Shown here one piece after another: positions 17,248 through 25,628 of a stretch of DNA of 64,000 bases. The stretch is from contig NZ_CP150918.1 in NCBI RefSeq assembly GCF_039908635.1, positions 1,550,001-1,614,000 on the forward strand, in the 5' to 3' direction. The notes beneath the pieces are model-generated. The model worked only from the letters and a program-made list of their open reading frames with translations, made no database searches and was not told the origin of the DNA. Each line of letters opens with the position of its first letter. The stretch's first letter is position 1. Both the position numbers and the translations under genes were made by a program. This DNA is from Pseudomonas purpurea. Lineage in GTDB: Bacteria; Pseudomonadota; Gammaproteobacteria; Pseudomonadales; Pseudomonadaceae.

Positions 17248-17751
17248 TCAGTTACGGATGGTGATGAACGGATCCCACGAGCAGCAACCTACAATCTTGC
17301 AATCGCGGTCCACGATCAGGAAGTTGAAGTGGTAAGTCACACTGCCGGTGGAAAGGGTTTCCGATGACCAGTAATGGTTATCGACTTTCTGGCAGCTAGG
17401 CACCGACGGATTGCTGGTGTTTGGCACGGCCACACAGGCGGTCGCTTTGCGCGGGGTGGGGGTGGAGATCAGGTCGTTGCCCTGATTGCCGATGAACTTG
17501 TAGAAAATCACCGCCGTTTCGAAGCTCTGCGACAGGCTGGTTTCGCGCCAGCGAATCAGGTCGCCGACCTGGGCTCGCAGATTGAGCTCACCACCGGCCT
17601 GGCCACTGACCACGTTGTTCTGATTAGTCACCATGTACACGTGGTTGACGTCGATCATCGTCGGCGCCGAAGGGTTTTTGCTGATGTTCGGGTAGTTTTT
17701 CAGAATGGTTTCGGTGTCGATCGAAACAAGCACATCCGTGACTCGAGACAT
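17248..17751 (-). CDS. AidA/PixA-family (inclusion body) protein 2
   Basis: A 167-residue paralogue of the next gene. It starts VTDVLVSIDTETILKNYPNIS and has VNHVYMVTNQNNVVSGQAGGE, a YKFIGNQG segment, VDNHYWSSETL and the closing VDRDCKIVGCCSWDPFITI. The family-specific order of blocks is the same as in copy 1. The ATG at 17751 is preceded by AAGGAGC. It lies 120 bp upstream of copy 1, so both are likely transcribed together from the long intergenic region at 17752-18290. Confidence 0.88.
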   Translation of the reverse strand: MSRVTDVLVSIDTETILKNYPNISKNPSAPTMIDVNHVYMVTNQNNVVSGQAGGELNLRAQVGDLIRWRETSLSQSFETAVIFYKFIGNQGNDLISTPTPRKATACVAVPNTSNPSVPSCQKVDNHYWSSETLSTGSVTYHFNFLIVDRDCKIVGCCSWDPFITIRN

Positions 17752-18290
17752 AGTAAAGCTCCTTGTTCATAGTGGGTGCCCGGCGCTAACCAGACACGAC
17801 AACGCGTGTTTGCCTTACGGCCGTTGTAAACGCACTACATAGCGGAACCCACCGATCACAAGGTGCGAGTTGGCCTTGCTCCCTGCACTGCAAAGTGACG
17901 GTCCGGGTTCCTTCCAACAGGCCGCGTTTGCACTATAGATGCGACTTCTAGGCTGTCAAAAACGTGGGTCGTTCGTTCGACGAGTGGTCGATTTGGATAT
18001 GAGTTCCAACGATTTGGCGATAAGAAAATGGCTCATCAAGAGCGATCAGGTTCAGCCCGCAGACAGATGCCATCTGATACAACGGTCCATACGCCACGCA
18101 GGAGCAGGGCGGGAAAAGGGGGCATGTTTTTGGGAGGGCGAGGGCAGTGCAGATGTCCGTGGGCCTGGTGGTTTCAGCCAGCGAGTGCGCCTTGACGAAG
18201 AGGGCGCAGGCATCGCTTACTGGCGGCCCATGAGCGCAAACGCGCAGTCTAGCGCGTTGCTCAAGCCCTGATCTCAGACAGGAGTAAGCG
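17752..18290. other. Long divergent intergenic region (AidA/PixA and tam)
   Basis: About 540 bp separate the two divergently oriented genes. Short overlapping open frames occur on both strands (for example 17939-18271 on the plus strand) but show no family motif or convincing ribosome site. The region should contain the promoters of both transcripts. I found no RNA gene or clear operator. Confidence 0.5.
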
Positions 18291-19061
18291 ATGAGCTGGT
18301 CCGCCAAGCAGTATGTAGCTTTTGAGAATGAGCGCACGCGTCCGGCGCGTGACTTGCTGGCCGCCATTCCCGACATCGACGCCCGTTCGGTGATCGACAT
18401 CGGCTGCGGCCCCGGCAACTCGACCGAGCTGCTGGTGCAGCGGTTTGCCAACGCCACGGTGCGTGGGCTGGACAGCTCGCCCGACATGCTCGAGGCTGCG
18501 CGCAAGCGTTTACCCGGTGTGCGTTTCGACACGGCCGACATCGCGGCCTGGAATGAATCAGGACCGTTCGACGTCATCCTTGCCAACGCGGTGTTTCAGT
18601 GGCTTCCCGACCACGCCACGCTGTTGCCATCGCTGGTGGCCAGGCTCACGCCTGGCGGCAGCCTGGCGATTCAAATGCCCGACAACCTTGATGAACCGGC
18701 CCACCGGTTGATGCGCGAGGTCGCCGCCAATGGCCCCTGGGCTAGCAAACTGGCGGGGGTCGCCGGGCAACGGACGACGCTGGACGACGCCAATACGTAC
18801 TACTCGATGCTGTGTTCGTGCAGTTCGCGAGTCGATGTGTGGCGCACCACGTACCACCATCCGCTGGCAGGTGGTGCATCTGCGGTGGTCGAGTGGTTCA
18901 AGGGCAGCGGCTTGCGACAGTTTCTCGAGCCCCTCGACGAGGCTGAACAGGCGCAGTACCTCAAACAGTACCTGGCGGCGCTTGAGCCGCACTTTCCAGT
19001 ACTGGCCGATGGCTCGGTGCTGCTGCCGTTTCCACGCTTGTTTATTGTCGCGACCCGTTAA
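18291..19061 (+). CDS. tam: Trans-aconitate 2-methyltransferase
   Basis: A 256-residue class I SAM-dependent methyltransferase. SAM motif I is VIDIGCGPGNSTELL (about residues 35-49), the acidic loop is GLDSSPDML, and motif II/III is DVILANAVFQWLPDH. The length and the SAKQYVAFENERTRPARDLLAAIP start are typical for Tam. Tam methyl-esterifies trans-aconitate, a spontaneous by-product that inhibits the citric-acid cycle. The ATG at 18291 follows AGGAG. Confidence 0.92.
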   Translation: MSWSAKQYVAFENERTRPARDLLAAIPDIDARSVIDIGCGPGNSTELLVQRFANATVRGLDSSPDMLEAARKRLPGVRFDTADIAAWNESGPFDVILANAVFQWLPDHATLLPSLVARLTPGGSLAIQMPDNLDEPAHRLMREVAANGPWASKLAGVAGQRTTLDDANTYYSMLCSCSSRVDVWRTTYHHPLAGGASAVVEWFKGSGLRQFLEPLDEAEQAQYLKQYLAALEPHFPVLADGSVLLPFPRLFIVATR

Positions 19062-19084
19062 CGCGTTGCGCCGTCGACACACGG

Positions 19085-19224
19085 TCAGCCTTGTTGCAGT
19101 ACTTTCAACGCCGCCGAGGCCAGAAAACCGGAGCGGCTTTTCTCTTCCGGGTGATGCAGGACGTATTCGTCGATTCGCGTCAGCAGATAACCGGGTAGGG
19201 TCAGTACCTCCTGACCATGATTGA
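19085..19224 (-). pseudogene. Truncated HicB-like antitoxin remnant (C-terminal end)
   Basis: In the minus-strand frame ending with the TGA at 19085, the translation includes EVLTLPGYLLTRIDEYVLHH and SGFLASAALKVLQQG. This is the ribbon-helix-helix C-terminus typical of HicB-type antitoxins (LTLP..LLxRID, SRSGFLA). Upstream of about 19225 the HicB-like sequence stops at a short repeated sequence resembling an IS end. No hicA toxin or N-terminal hicB part is present. The frame has no proper start codon of its own. Confidence 0.6.
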
Positions 19225-19229
19225 TACCT

Positions 19230-19271
19230 GTAAACCATGTCCCCGGCCTCAAACGTAAAGGATGTACCCGG
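19230..19271. repeat. Short direct repeat, possible insertion-sequence end
   Basis: GTAAACCATGTCCCCGG at 19230-19246 is repeated as GTAAAGGATGTACCCGG at 19255-19271, 14 of 17 positions identical. Repeats of this GTAAAC-ATGTCCCCGG kind occur at the ends of some IS481-type insertion sequences as I remember them. No transposase is present, so this would be a leftover end. Confidence 0.45.
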
Positions 19272-19277
19272 TCTTTA

Positions 19278-19399
19278 CCGTCAGTTCCCTCGCCCCTCTG
19301 GGGAGAGGGTGAGGGGTGGTTCTTGAGCCTGGCAAACAGCCTGAAACACTCCTCGTAAAAGTGACGTTAATTGACCGGCATTAGCCATCAGGGCCGGTT
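19278..19399. repeat. Second, inverted half-copy of the MITE-like repeat
   Basis: Read on the minus strand this stretch closely follows 16264-16380: CTAATGCCGGTCA, TTAACGTCACTTTTACGAGG, a conserved GTTT-CCAGGCTC segment and CCCTCTCCCCAGAGGGGCGA. Only the left half of the element is present here. The copies are inverted relative to each other and enclose the AidA/PixA pair, tam and the hicB remnant. Confidence 0.75.
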
Positions 19400-19424
19400 T
19401 CTGTTTGTTCATTATGCGTAGACG

Positions 19425-20633
19425 TCAAGGCTTCGCCGTTTCCGGCACATGGATCTGTCCTGCTGGTGGGGCCGATTGCACGGGGACCTGAGGCTCCAGC
19501 GCGGCGAGTTTGCGGCGGGCGATTTCGGCCCCGCGGCGGCGTAAGGGTTCTTCGACGAAGCGGAAGTTCAACTCGGCGCACACGATCATGATCACGGCTG
19601 CCGTCACCAGCAATTCGGTGGTGAAGCCCTGGCTCAGCGCGAGGCCCCGTTCGGTGGCGACCCGGGTCCAGATTTCCGTGCTCAAGTGATAGGCGAACAT
19701 GTGAATCACATAGAGCGCGTAGGAGCGCGAACCCAGCCAGCCGAGCAGTGGCGCCAGCGCCGGAGGGCTGAAGATGTAGCCTTTCTGGTAGCTGGCCAGC
19801 CATACCAGGATCAACGCCACAATCGCAACCAGGCCAAAGGCAATCGGCGTTGCAATCATCTGCGCCGAGATGGCGCCCAGCATGTACAGCAGAAACAGCG
19901 TCACACCCAGGCGCTTGAGCCAACTTTTGCCCAGCACCGTCGGTTCCATGTGTTGGTAGAGGCTGCTGCGGGTAAACAGGCAGAGCAGGATGCCCCACAT
20001 CATCGCGTCCAGTCGGAACGAGAACAGCATGGCCGCCGGTGCCGGGGCGAACATGTTGCGGTCCAGGCCGAACTGCGCAGCGATCAACAGCAGCAGGGCG
20101 ATGATGCGCCAGCGCGGTGAGGTAATCAGCAGTAGAAACAGCGGGAAGATGAAGTAGAACTGCTCTTCCAGGGCCAGGCTCCAATACACCGAGTTAGGCC
20201 CCAGCAGCAGACCGTACTGATTGGCCAGGTTGCCGCTGAACGTTGCGACAGCGGTGAAGCTGCGCAGGTTGTAGAACCACGATTCAAAGGCATTGGACTG
20301 GTTGTAGAAAATCGAAAAGCCCAGCGGGATCAGCACCCAGAGCCACGCGGTGGGCAGCAGGCGATAGGCGCGGCGTAGCCAGAAGGTGAACGTGGCGAGG
20401 CCATAAGTGCCTTGCTGTCGATGTTTGTCGAAGTAGTCGAGGTAACTTTTGCTGACCACATAACCGGAGATGCAAAAGAACAGGTCTACCCCCGAGCCCA
20501 TGGTGTAGAGGTCAAACACCTTGGAGAAGAACTCCTTGTAGAAGGGCAGCAAAAACGTGATGTGGGCGAGGATGGTCAGGCCGATCGCGGCACCTCGCAG
20601 GTATTCGATTTCCAGGTTCTTCTTGCTACTCAT
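19425..20633 (-). CDS. Acyltransferase family 3 (OafA/YrhL-type) membrane protein
   Basis: A 402-residue integral membrane O-acyltransferase with about ten hydrophobic helices. Family marks are the N-terminal LEIEYLRGAAIGLTILAHI, GVDLFFCISGYVVSKSY, WLRRAYRLLPTAW, and VYWSLALEEQFYFIFPLFLL, with the conserved Arg and Glu of the active site. The start MSSKKNLEIEYLR at 20633 was preferred because the longer frame adds a non-conserved tail. Such enzymes acetylate surface polysaccharides or other envelope glycans. The substrate is unknown; it stands alone. Confidence 0.9.
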   Translation of the reverse strand: MSSKKNLEIEYLRGAAIGLTILAHITFLLPFYKEFFSKVFDLYTMGSGVDLFFCISGYVVSKSYLDYFDKHRQQGTYGLATFTFWLRRAYRLLPTAWLWVLIPLGFSIFYNQSNAFESWFYNLRSFTAVATFSGNLANQYGLLLGPNSVYWSLALEEQFYFIFPLFLLLITSPRWRIIALLLLIAAQFGLDRNMFAPAPAAMLFSFRLDAMMWGILLCLFTRSSLYQHMEPTVLGKSWLKRLGVTLFLLYMLGAISAQMIATPIAFGLVAIVALILVWLASYQKGYIFSPPALAPLLGWLGSRSYALYVIHMFAYHLSTEIWTRVATERGLALSQGFTTELLVTAAVIMIVCAELNFRFVEEPLRRRGAEIARRKLAALEPQVPVQSAPPAGQIHVPETAKP

Positions 20634-20910
20634 CGAACGCTCTTTATTTATTATTCGTTGTGAGGGGCGGCGCGAAGTCGCAGCGAGCGTCTTCCCTGTC
20701 GCGAGCCGGTGCTGTCTGCGGTCACTCGCCTGCATCAAGCGCCAGGGGCGTTGTAGACAAGTGTTTGCTAGCGGGCAGCCTGTGCGTCGGAGCGCGACAG
20801 GCGTTGCGCACTATATCCGCGCGATTCCGCGCCCGGCAATAGTGCGGGAACTGCAAGGAAGGTTCTGACAGGCGCGTGAGTCCAGGCGTGACCCAAAAGA
20901 GCGGGCCATA
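20634..20910. other. Intergenic stretch upstream of the acyltransferase gene
   Basis: Nothing beyond a presumed promoter for the acyltransferase is visible. It ends at the terminator that serves the tRNA-Gly transcript. Confidence 0.45.
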
Positions 20911-20940
20911 AAAAAACCGGTCACTGGGGACCGGTTTTTT
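20911..20940 (-). terminator. Rho-independent terminator after tRNA-Gly
   Basis: AAAAAACCGGTC and GACCGGTTTTTT form a 12-bp stem with a six-base loop. It is symmetric enough to act on both strands. It lies 47 bp past the tRNA 3' end. Confidence 0.85.
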
Positions 20941-20987
20941 GTCTTGCATCTCCGTCAACGGCAGCATGACGTGAGACTGAAATAATG

Positions 20988-21061
20988 TGGAGCGGGTGAA
21001 GGGAATCGAACCCTCGTTATCAGCTTGGGAAGCTGGAGTAATGCCATTATACGACACCCGC
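20988..21061 (-). tRNA. tRNA-Gly (anticodon CCC)
   Basis: On the minus strand the 74-base gene starts GCGGGTGTCGTATAATGG and ends CACCCGCTCCA with an encoded CCA. The acceptor GCGGGTG pairs with CACCCGC. The anticodon loop TTCCCAA gives anticodon CCC, and the T-arm GAGGGTTCGATTCCCTT is complete. It reads GGG codons. Confidence 0.95.
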
Positions 21062-21259
21062 TCAGAGCGGCTGACTTTGTACCAGAAGTTGCCCGGGATT
21101 TGAAGTTTTTCTTTGCCGGATCTGCATTTACGAAGATTTTACGGGGTATGAGGCAGGGTTTTGAGGGGGCTCGACAGGTCTGGCCGTGCTGCGATCTATC
21201 GCAGGCACGCCACGCGGTTACAGAGTGTGCGTGCGGGGCGTGCTTGCGATGATGCTGTT

Positions 21260-22144
21260 TCAAATGGCCAGAGCATGGTGTTCCTGAGTGAGATGATGAC
21301 GCGGTCGGTTGTCGTGTCGTGCCGGTTTCAGGAAGCCCATCAGTGCATGACGACTGTCTCGGCAGGCCGCTTTGTGCTCCATGTCGAGAAAGTGCCCTGC
21401 GGCTTGCAAGGTACTGAAGCTGCTGTGCTGCACGTGATTGGCGAACAGCCTGGCGTCGGAGGCTGCGGTGTATTCGTCCCATTCACCGTTCATGAACAGC
21501 ACGGGCACATCAATCTTTCGTGCCGCCTTCAGGTAGCACTGGCGGTCACTGTTGAGGACCTCGCTGATGTGGAAGTGCATCTGCCCGTATTCATGCTCGG
21601 CCAGGCTGCTGACGTGACGGTAATTGAAGCGCTTGAACAGAGACGGCAGGTGCTTGCCGATGGTGTTGTTGACCAGATGGCCGACACGGTCGCGATCCAG
21701 GCTGCCCAGGTAGTCGACCCCGCGTTCCAGGTAGTCGCGCATCGGTTCGTTGATCACTGGTGAAAACGAGCTGATGACCGCTTTTTCGATCCGCCGTGGC
21801 CGGTGTGACAGGGCGACCAGTGCCGCTGCACCGCCCCATGAGAACGACAGCACGTGTTCCGCCGCGAAGTGGTCGATGAGCTCCAGCAGGATCTGCCCTT
21901 CGACTTCCTTGGTGAGCATTTTTTCATGGCGATTGTGGGCTTTTGACTTGCCCGCGTAGGGTTGGTCGTACAGAACTACGTTGAACTGCGGGTGCAGGTT
22001 TTTCACGGTCTGCGCAAACGACGCGGTGGTGGCCATTGAGCCGTTGACCAGAATAATGGTCTTCTCTGCGGCGTCTGCGCGATAGAACTCCGTGTAAACC
22101 CGGTACTGCCCCTGTATATCCAGCACAGCGATTTCTGGCCTCAT
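21260..22144 (-). CDS. phaG: (R)-3-hydroxyacyl-ACP:CoA transacylase / 3-hydroxyacyl-ACP thioesterase PhaG
   Basis: A 294-residue alpha/beta-hydrolase closely following P. putida PhaG from its first residues (MRPEIAVLDIQGQYRVYTEF). The nucleophile elbow is SFSWGGA (S102), and conserved blocks include NTIGKHLPSLFKRFNYRHVS and GHFLDME with the catalytic histidine. PhaG diverts (R)-3-hydroxyacyl groups from fatty-acid synthesis to medium-chain polyhydroxyalkanoate monomers; RhlA is a close relative. The start at 22144 was chosen by that N-terminal match; the longer frame upstream is not conserved. No other pha genes are nearby. Confidence 0.92.
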   Translation of the reverse strand: MRPEIAVLDIQGQYRVYTEFYRADAAEKTIILVNGSMATTASFAQTVKNLHPQFNVVLYDQPYAGKSKAHNRHEKMLTKEVEGQILLELIDHFAAEHVLSFSWGGAAALVALSHRPRRIEKAVISSFSPVINEPMRDYLERGVDYLGSLDRDRVGHLVNNTIGKHLPSLFKRFNYRHVSSLAEHEYGQMHFHISEVLNSDRQCYLKAARKIDVPVLFMNGEWDEYTAASDARLFANHVQHSSFSTLQAAGHFLDMEHKAACRDSRHALMGFLKPARHDNRPRHHLTQEHHALAI

Positions 22145-22453
22145 GTCATAAGACTCCTGGCAAGCGGGTAGGCGCGCAATGAGATTGCACGAGCTTTGTG
22201 ACAGGTAGGCATACGCCTGGAATTTTGTAGCCCATGTCGATCCTGTGAAGGCTGGTCGACGGGTATTGTTATAGGCGGGCATTTTGTCGGGGAGGTGGAG
22301 TCTTAAGGCTCTCTGCCGACAAAAAGTTGCTTTGATGTATATCGTGACTCATCGGTCACATTTCGGCCGACGGCTTGATTCAAGCAGGCAGATCCCGATC
22401 CCGCAAGTGCCGTTTACGAAATCTTTTCGCATGCCTGCCCAGCGGTAGCGGTC
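22145..22453. other. Intergenic stretch upstream of phaG
   Basis: About 310 bp lie between phaG and rsuA, both on the minus strand. It must carry the phaG promoter and the end of the rsuA transcript. I recognise no repeat, RNA gene or clear sigma-factor motif in it. Confidence 0.4.
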
Positions 22454-23146
22454 TCAGATCAGCTGGATTTCTGCTGCCGTGAGCGCGCGGTATTCGCCCG
22501 GCGCCAGCGTTGCATCCAGTGCCAGTGGACCCATCCGCTCGCGGTGCAGGCGCAGGACTTTGTTATCGAAGTGGCCGAACATTCGTTTGACCTGGTGATA
22601 GCGACCTTCAACGATGCTCAACCGTGCCTGTTTTGGCCCGAGTAGCTCCAATCCGGCAGGTTGCGTGGTGAGGTCTTCGAAGGCGAAGTACAGGCCTTGG
22701 GCGAAGGTGTGAATGTAGTGCTCGCCAATGTCCTGTTCGGTCTCGACGTAGTAGACCTTGGGCAACTTGGTCTGCGGCTGGGTCAGGCGTCTCGACCAGG
22801 CACCGTCATTGGTGATCAGCATCAGCCCGGTGGTGTTGAAGTCCAGGCGGCCGGCGATGTGCAGGTCCGTTGTGTCGGGTTCGTGGATCAGGTCCAGTAC
22901 GGTCGGGTGCTCAGGGTCGCGGGTCGCACTGACGCAGCCCGGTGGTTTGTGCAGCATGAAGTAGCGCGCCGGTTTTCCGGCTTGCAGCACTTCGTCATCG
23001 AACTCGACGCAGCTGAACTCGCGTACCTCGGCACGCGGGTCGCTGACTGCTTGGCCGTCGATCCTGATGCGGCGTTCCACCAGCAGCAGGCGGACCTGTT
23101 GACGGTTGAAACGGGGCAGGTTGCTGAGGAAACGGTCAACGCGCAT
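22454..23146 (-). CDS. rsuA: 16S rRNA pseudouridine(516) synthase
   Basis: A 230-residue RsuA/RluB/E/F-type pseudouridine synthase. An S4 RNA-binding domain lies at about residues 1-50 (MRVDRFLSNLPRFNRQQVRLLL). The catalytic domain has GRLDFNTTGLMLITND with catalytic D102 and the closing EGRYHQVKRMFGH and LHRERMGPLAL. It modifies U516 of 16S rRNA in the small subunit. The next gene downstream on this strand is phaG, about 300 bp away. Confidence 0.92.
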   Translation of the reverse strand: MRVDRFLSNLPRFNRQQVRLLLVERRIRIDGQAVSDPRAEVREFSCVEFDDEVLQAGKPARYFMLHKPPGCVSATRDPEHPTVLDLIHEPDTTDLHIAGRLDFNTTGLMLITNDGAWSRRLTQPQTKLPKVYYVETEQDIGEHYIHTFAQGLYFAFEDLTTQPAGLELLGPKQARLSIVEGRYHQVKRMFGHFDNKVLRLHRERMGPLALDATLAPGEYRALTAAEIQLI

Positions 23147-23179
23147 GGCTATCGGCAGATCACAAAAGGGCCGCGCATC

Positions 23180-23398
23180 TTACTGGATAGGTGAATGGGC
23201 TGCTTGCAACTGCGCCTCGACTTGCGCGCAGCGAGGGCACAGGCAGGTCAGGTCGCGCAACTCGGCAGGCAGCGCCTTGAGCACGGCGGGGTCGATGCTG
23301 ACGCCATAGCACCAGCAGGCCTGGGCGGCGGTTTTCGGGTTGGCCAGGCTGCAGTCGTTGCGGGCGCCGCAGGCTGGGCAGAGGTCAGGTTTATTCAT
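23180..23398 (-). CDS. Small cysteine-rich CWC-type protein
   Basis: A 72-residue protein with CPACGARNDC, ACWCYGVSI and LTCLCPRC, the pattern of the cysteine-rich CWC family, which probably binds a metal. The ATG at 23398 overlaps the end of the upstream diguanylate cyclase gene by 8 bp, indicating coupled translation. It is followed by rsuA 33 bp later. Function is unknown. Confidence 0.85.
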   Translation of the reverse strand: MNKPDLCPACGARNDCSLANPKTAAQACWCYGVSIDPAVLKALPAELRDLTCLCPRCAQVEAQLQAAHSPIQ

Positions 23399-24878
23399 AA
23401 CTGGAGTGAGGCAATTCCACGCAGGTTCGGTTACGGCCGCTTTGCTTGGCACGGTACATCGCCTGGTCGGCGCGCGACAGCAGGTTGTGCAGCGTGTCGT
23501 CGGTTTGCAGGGTGGTCAGGCCGATACTGACGGTGATCTGCAACATCCGTTCGCCATAGGTATAACGCCGTTGCTCGATCAGGTGGCGGATTTTCTCGGC
23601 GATCTTCAAACCATTGCCGCCATCGGTGTCCTTGAGCAGCACGATGAACTCCTCGCCACCCCAGCGGCAAACGATATCGGACTGGCGCAGGCAGCTTTCC
23701 AGGTCCCGGGCGAAACCGGCCAGCACGGCATCGCCGGCAAGATGGCCGTGGGTGTCGTTCAATCGCTTGAAGTGATCGAGGTCCAGCAGCAGCGTCGTCA
23801 GGGGCTTGGGCTCGCGCTGGGCTTCCTGCATGGCTTGTGCGGCGAGCAGGTCAAAACCACGGCGATTGGGCAGGCCCGTGAGGCTGTCGAGGGTGGCCTG
23901 GGCTTCGATTTTGCGCTGTAAGCGTTTGACGATCTGGTTGAGCAAGGTCAGCACCACCAGCGTGACGATCAGACAGATCAGCAGGTTGAGGTACAGCGAC
24001 TGGCGGATCTCGCCCAACGCACTGTCTTCACGTTTGTCGACGAACAAATACCAGTTCAGTTCGGGAATGAACCGCACATTGAGGAAATGCCCCTGGCCCC
24101 GGGTTGAATACTCAAAGCTGCCGCTGTGAGGGGTGGGCAGCAAGGCCGGCAGGTCTTTGAGGCTTTCCAGGTCACTGAGGGACTGGCCGCTACGTGCGCC
24201 TTGCGGGCCACCGTCCGCGCCGGTCAGGACAATCTTGCCGTGGGTGTCGACGAAGTACACGCTGCGTTGGTAGCGCTGCTGGTAGGTGTCGATCAGTTTT
24301 ATCACCGCATCGACCGTCAGCCCGACGCCGGCCGCACCGATGAATTTATTCTGGTAGTCGTAGACCTTGTAGTTGATGAACACGGTCAGGCTGTCGTGGT
24401 TGGCCATGTCCACGTCGACATTGATTTCGTAGGGCGTGGCCATGTTGCGAACGCGAAAGTACCAGGCGTCGCGTGGCTCGTCGGCGTTGATGGTTTTCAG
24501 CACGCCTTTGGCCTGGTAGTACGTCAGGTTGTTGTTGGAGACGAAGAACGCCGTGTAGGCGCCGTAATGAGTCATGACCTCGTTGAGGTAGCGGGTGATC
24601 TGCTCGGGATCACGTTCGCCGGCCACTACCCAGTCACGCAGGAAGGTGTCGCGCGACATCATCGAGGAAATCAGGATGGGCCGAACCAGGTCTTTCTGAA
24701 TCTCGGAGTAAACGGTGTCCGAGGTCAGTGGCAGTTCGGTATTGACGATGTTGTCGCGAATCGAAGTGCGCGACGCGTAGTAGCTGAGCAGGGAGGTGGC
24801 GAGAAAACCTGCGCTCAATAGTGCGACCAGTGTGAGTACCAACGAGCGTTGCGAAAACAGCGCAGAGCGTAGCGGCAT
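23391..24878 (-). CDS. Membrane diguanylate cyclase with periplasmic sensor domain
   Basis: A 495-residue protein. One N-terminal helix (about 13-33) and a second near 290-310 (LNLLICLIVTLVVLTLL) enclose a periplasmic double-Cache-like sensor (FVSNNNLTYYQAKG, YFRVRNMATPYEINVDV, KFIGAAGVGLTVD). The C-terminal GGDEF domain (about 330-490) has the active-site GGEEF and an RQSD five residues before it, a product-inhibition I-site. It should make cyclic di-GMP in response to an extracytoplasmic small molecule. The start MPLRSALF at 24878 was chosen over one 18 codons upstream because it begins at the first helix. Confidence 0.92.
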   Translation of the reverse strand: MPLRSALFSQRSLVLTLVALLSAGFLATSLLSYYASRTSIRDNIVNTELPLTSDTVYSEIQKDLVRPILISSMMSRDTFLRDWVVAGERDPEQITRYLNEVMTHYGAYTAFFVSNNNLTYYQAKGVLKTINADEPRDAWYFRVRNMATPYEINVDVDMANHDSLTVFINYKVYDYQNKFIGAAGVGLTVDAVIKLIDTYQQRYQRSVYFVDTHGKIVLTGADGGPQGARSGQSLSDLESLKDLPALLPTPHSGSFEYSTRGQGHFLNVRFIPELNWYLFVDKREDSALGEIRQSLYLNLLICLIVTLVVLTLLNQIVKRLQRKIEAQATLDSLTGLPNRRGFDLLAAQAMQEAQREPKPLTTLLLDLDHFKRLNDTHGHLAGDAVLAGFARDLESCLRQSDIVCRWGGEEFIVLLKDTDGGNGLKIAEKIRHLIEQRRYTYGERMLQITVSIGLTTLQTDDTLHNLLSRADQAMYRAKQSGRNRTCVELPHSSYE

Positions 24879-25125
24879 AACAATTCCGTTGGCGGGGACA
24901 CGATGCAAGCATTCTAGTGGCACCGTGGGCAAGGCGTGGGTTCATTTTCAGGGCGCTGCGCTGTGGAAGCCTGAGGCTTGCAGGTGGGGGCCGCTGATCT
25001 GAAGTTTCAACCGGGCAGACACTTGGTGCCGGTTTGGCAGTCTTAATTAATGACAGTCGGCGTTCTTGCCGATTGCCGCCGACCAGCGCCGCTGGTGCGT
25101 GCTTTCTGCGGTTCAGGAGGCCGCC

Positions 25126-25377
25126 ATGTACCGTCGAATTGTGCTCGGTATTTCGCTTGGTTTGAGCCTTGGCGCGTGTGTTCCCTATTATGCCGAGCCG
25201 GGCTATTACCGCTCGGAGGTGTACACGGTGCCAGCACCGTATTACTACGGTAACTATTACTACACCCCTTACTACTATGGTGGTTTCTACGGACCTCGCT
25301 ATTACGGTCACCCCCCTGATCACTATGGTGCTTATGGGCCGCATTACTACGGCGGCTACCGTCGCGGGCACCATTGA
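25126..25377 (+). CDS. Small tyrosine-rich lipoprotein 1
   Basis: An 83-residue protein with a short type II signal peptide and lipobox LSLGAC (Cys18). The mature part is extremely rich in Tyr, Gly and Pro (PAPYYYGNYYYTPYYYGG) and ends in HYYGGYRRGHH. The ATG at 25126 follows a strong AGGAGG. It is probably an outer-membrane or periplasmic lipoprotein. I recognise no characterised family. A longer paralogue with the same leader lies 250 bp downstream. Confidence 0.85.
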   Translation: MYRRIVLGISLGLSLGACVPYYAEPGYYRSEVYTVPAPYYYGNYYYTPYYYGGFYGPRYYGHPPDHYGAYGPHYYGGYRRGHH

Positions 25378-25425
25378 AGGGCGGGAGACAAGAGGACGCG
25401 AGACACGCCTGGAGTACTTGATCCG

Positions 25426-25458
25426 GCGGCGCTGGCTGATGAAGCCGCGCCGCTTTTT
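25426..25458 (+). terminator. Terminator between the two tyrosine-rich lipoprotein genes
   Basis: GCGGCGC (25426-25432) pairs with GCGCCGC (25447-25453), followed by TTTTT. It separates the two paralogues into independent transcripts. Confidence 0.75.
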
Positions 25459-25628
25459 CATGCCCGTCATCGACGTAGTCGAGAAGCGTTGCCTGTAGTT
25501 GTATCAAAGTGTTGCTTGAACGCACCAGATTCCGAATTTGATGTCAGATGTTTCGTCAGTCAGATCATTTTTTGACTGCCGCCTGCCCGCGTCGCGGGCG
25601 TGGCTCTTTCGCGGTCCAGGAGGCCGCC

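Noticed and set aside
17939..18271. A 110-codon open frame upstream of tam
   Set aside because: No ribosome site, family motif or typical codon pattern; kept only as part of the intergenic region.
20988..21061. tRNA-Gly as a genomic-island attachment site
   Set aside because: No integrase gene and no repeated tRNA 3' end were seen nearby in the window.
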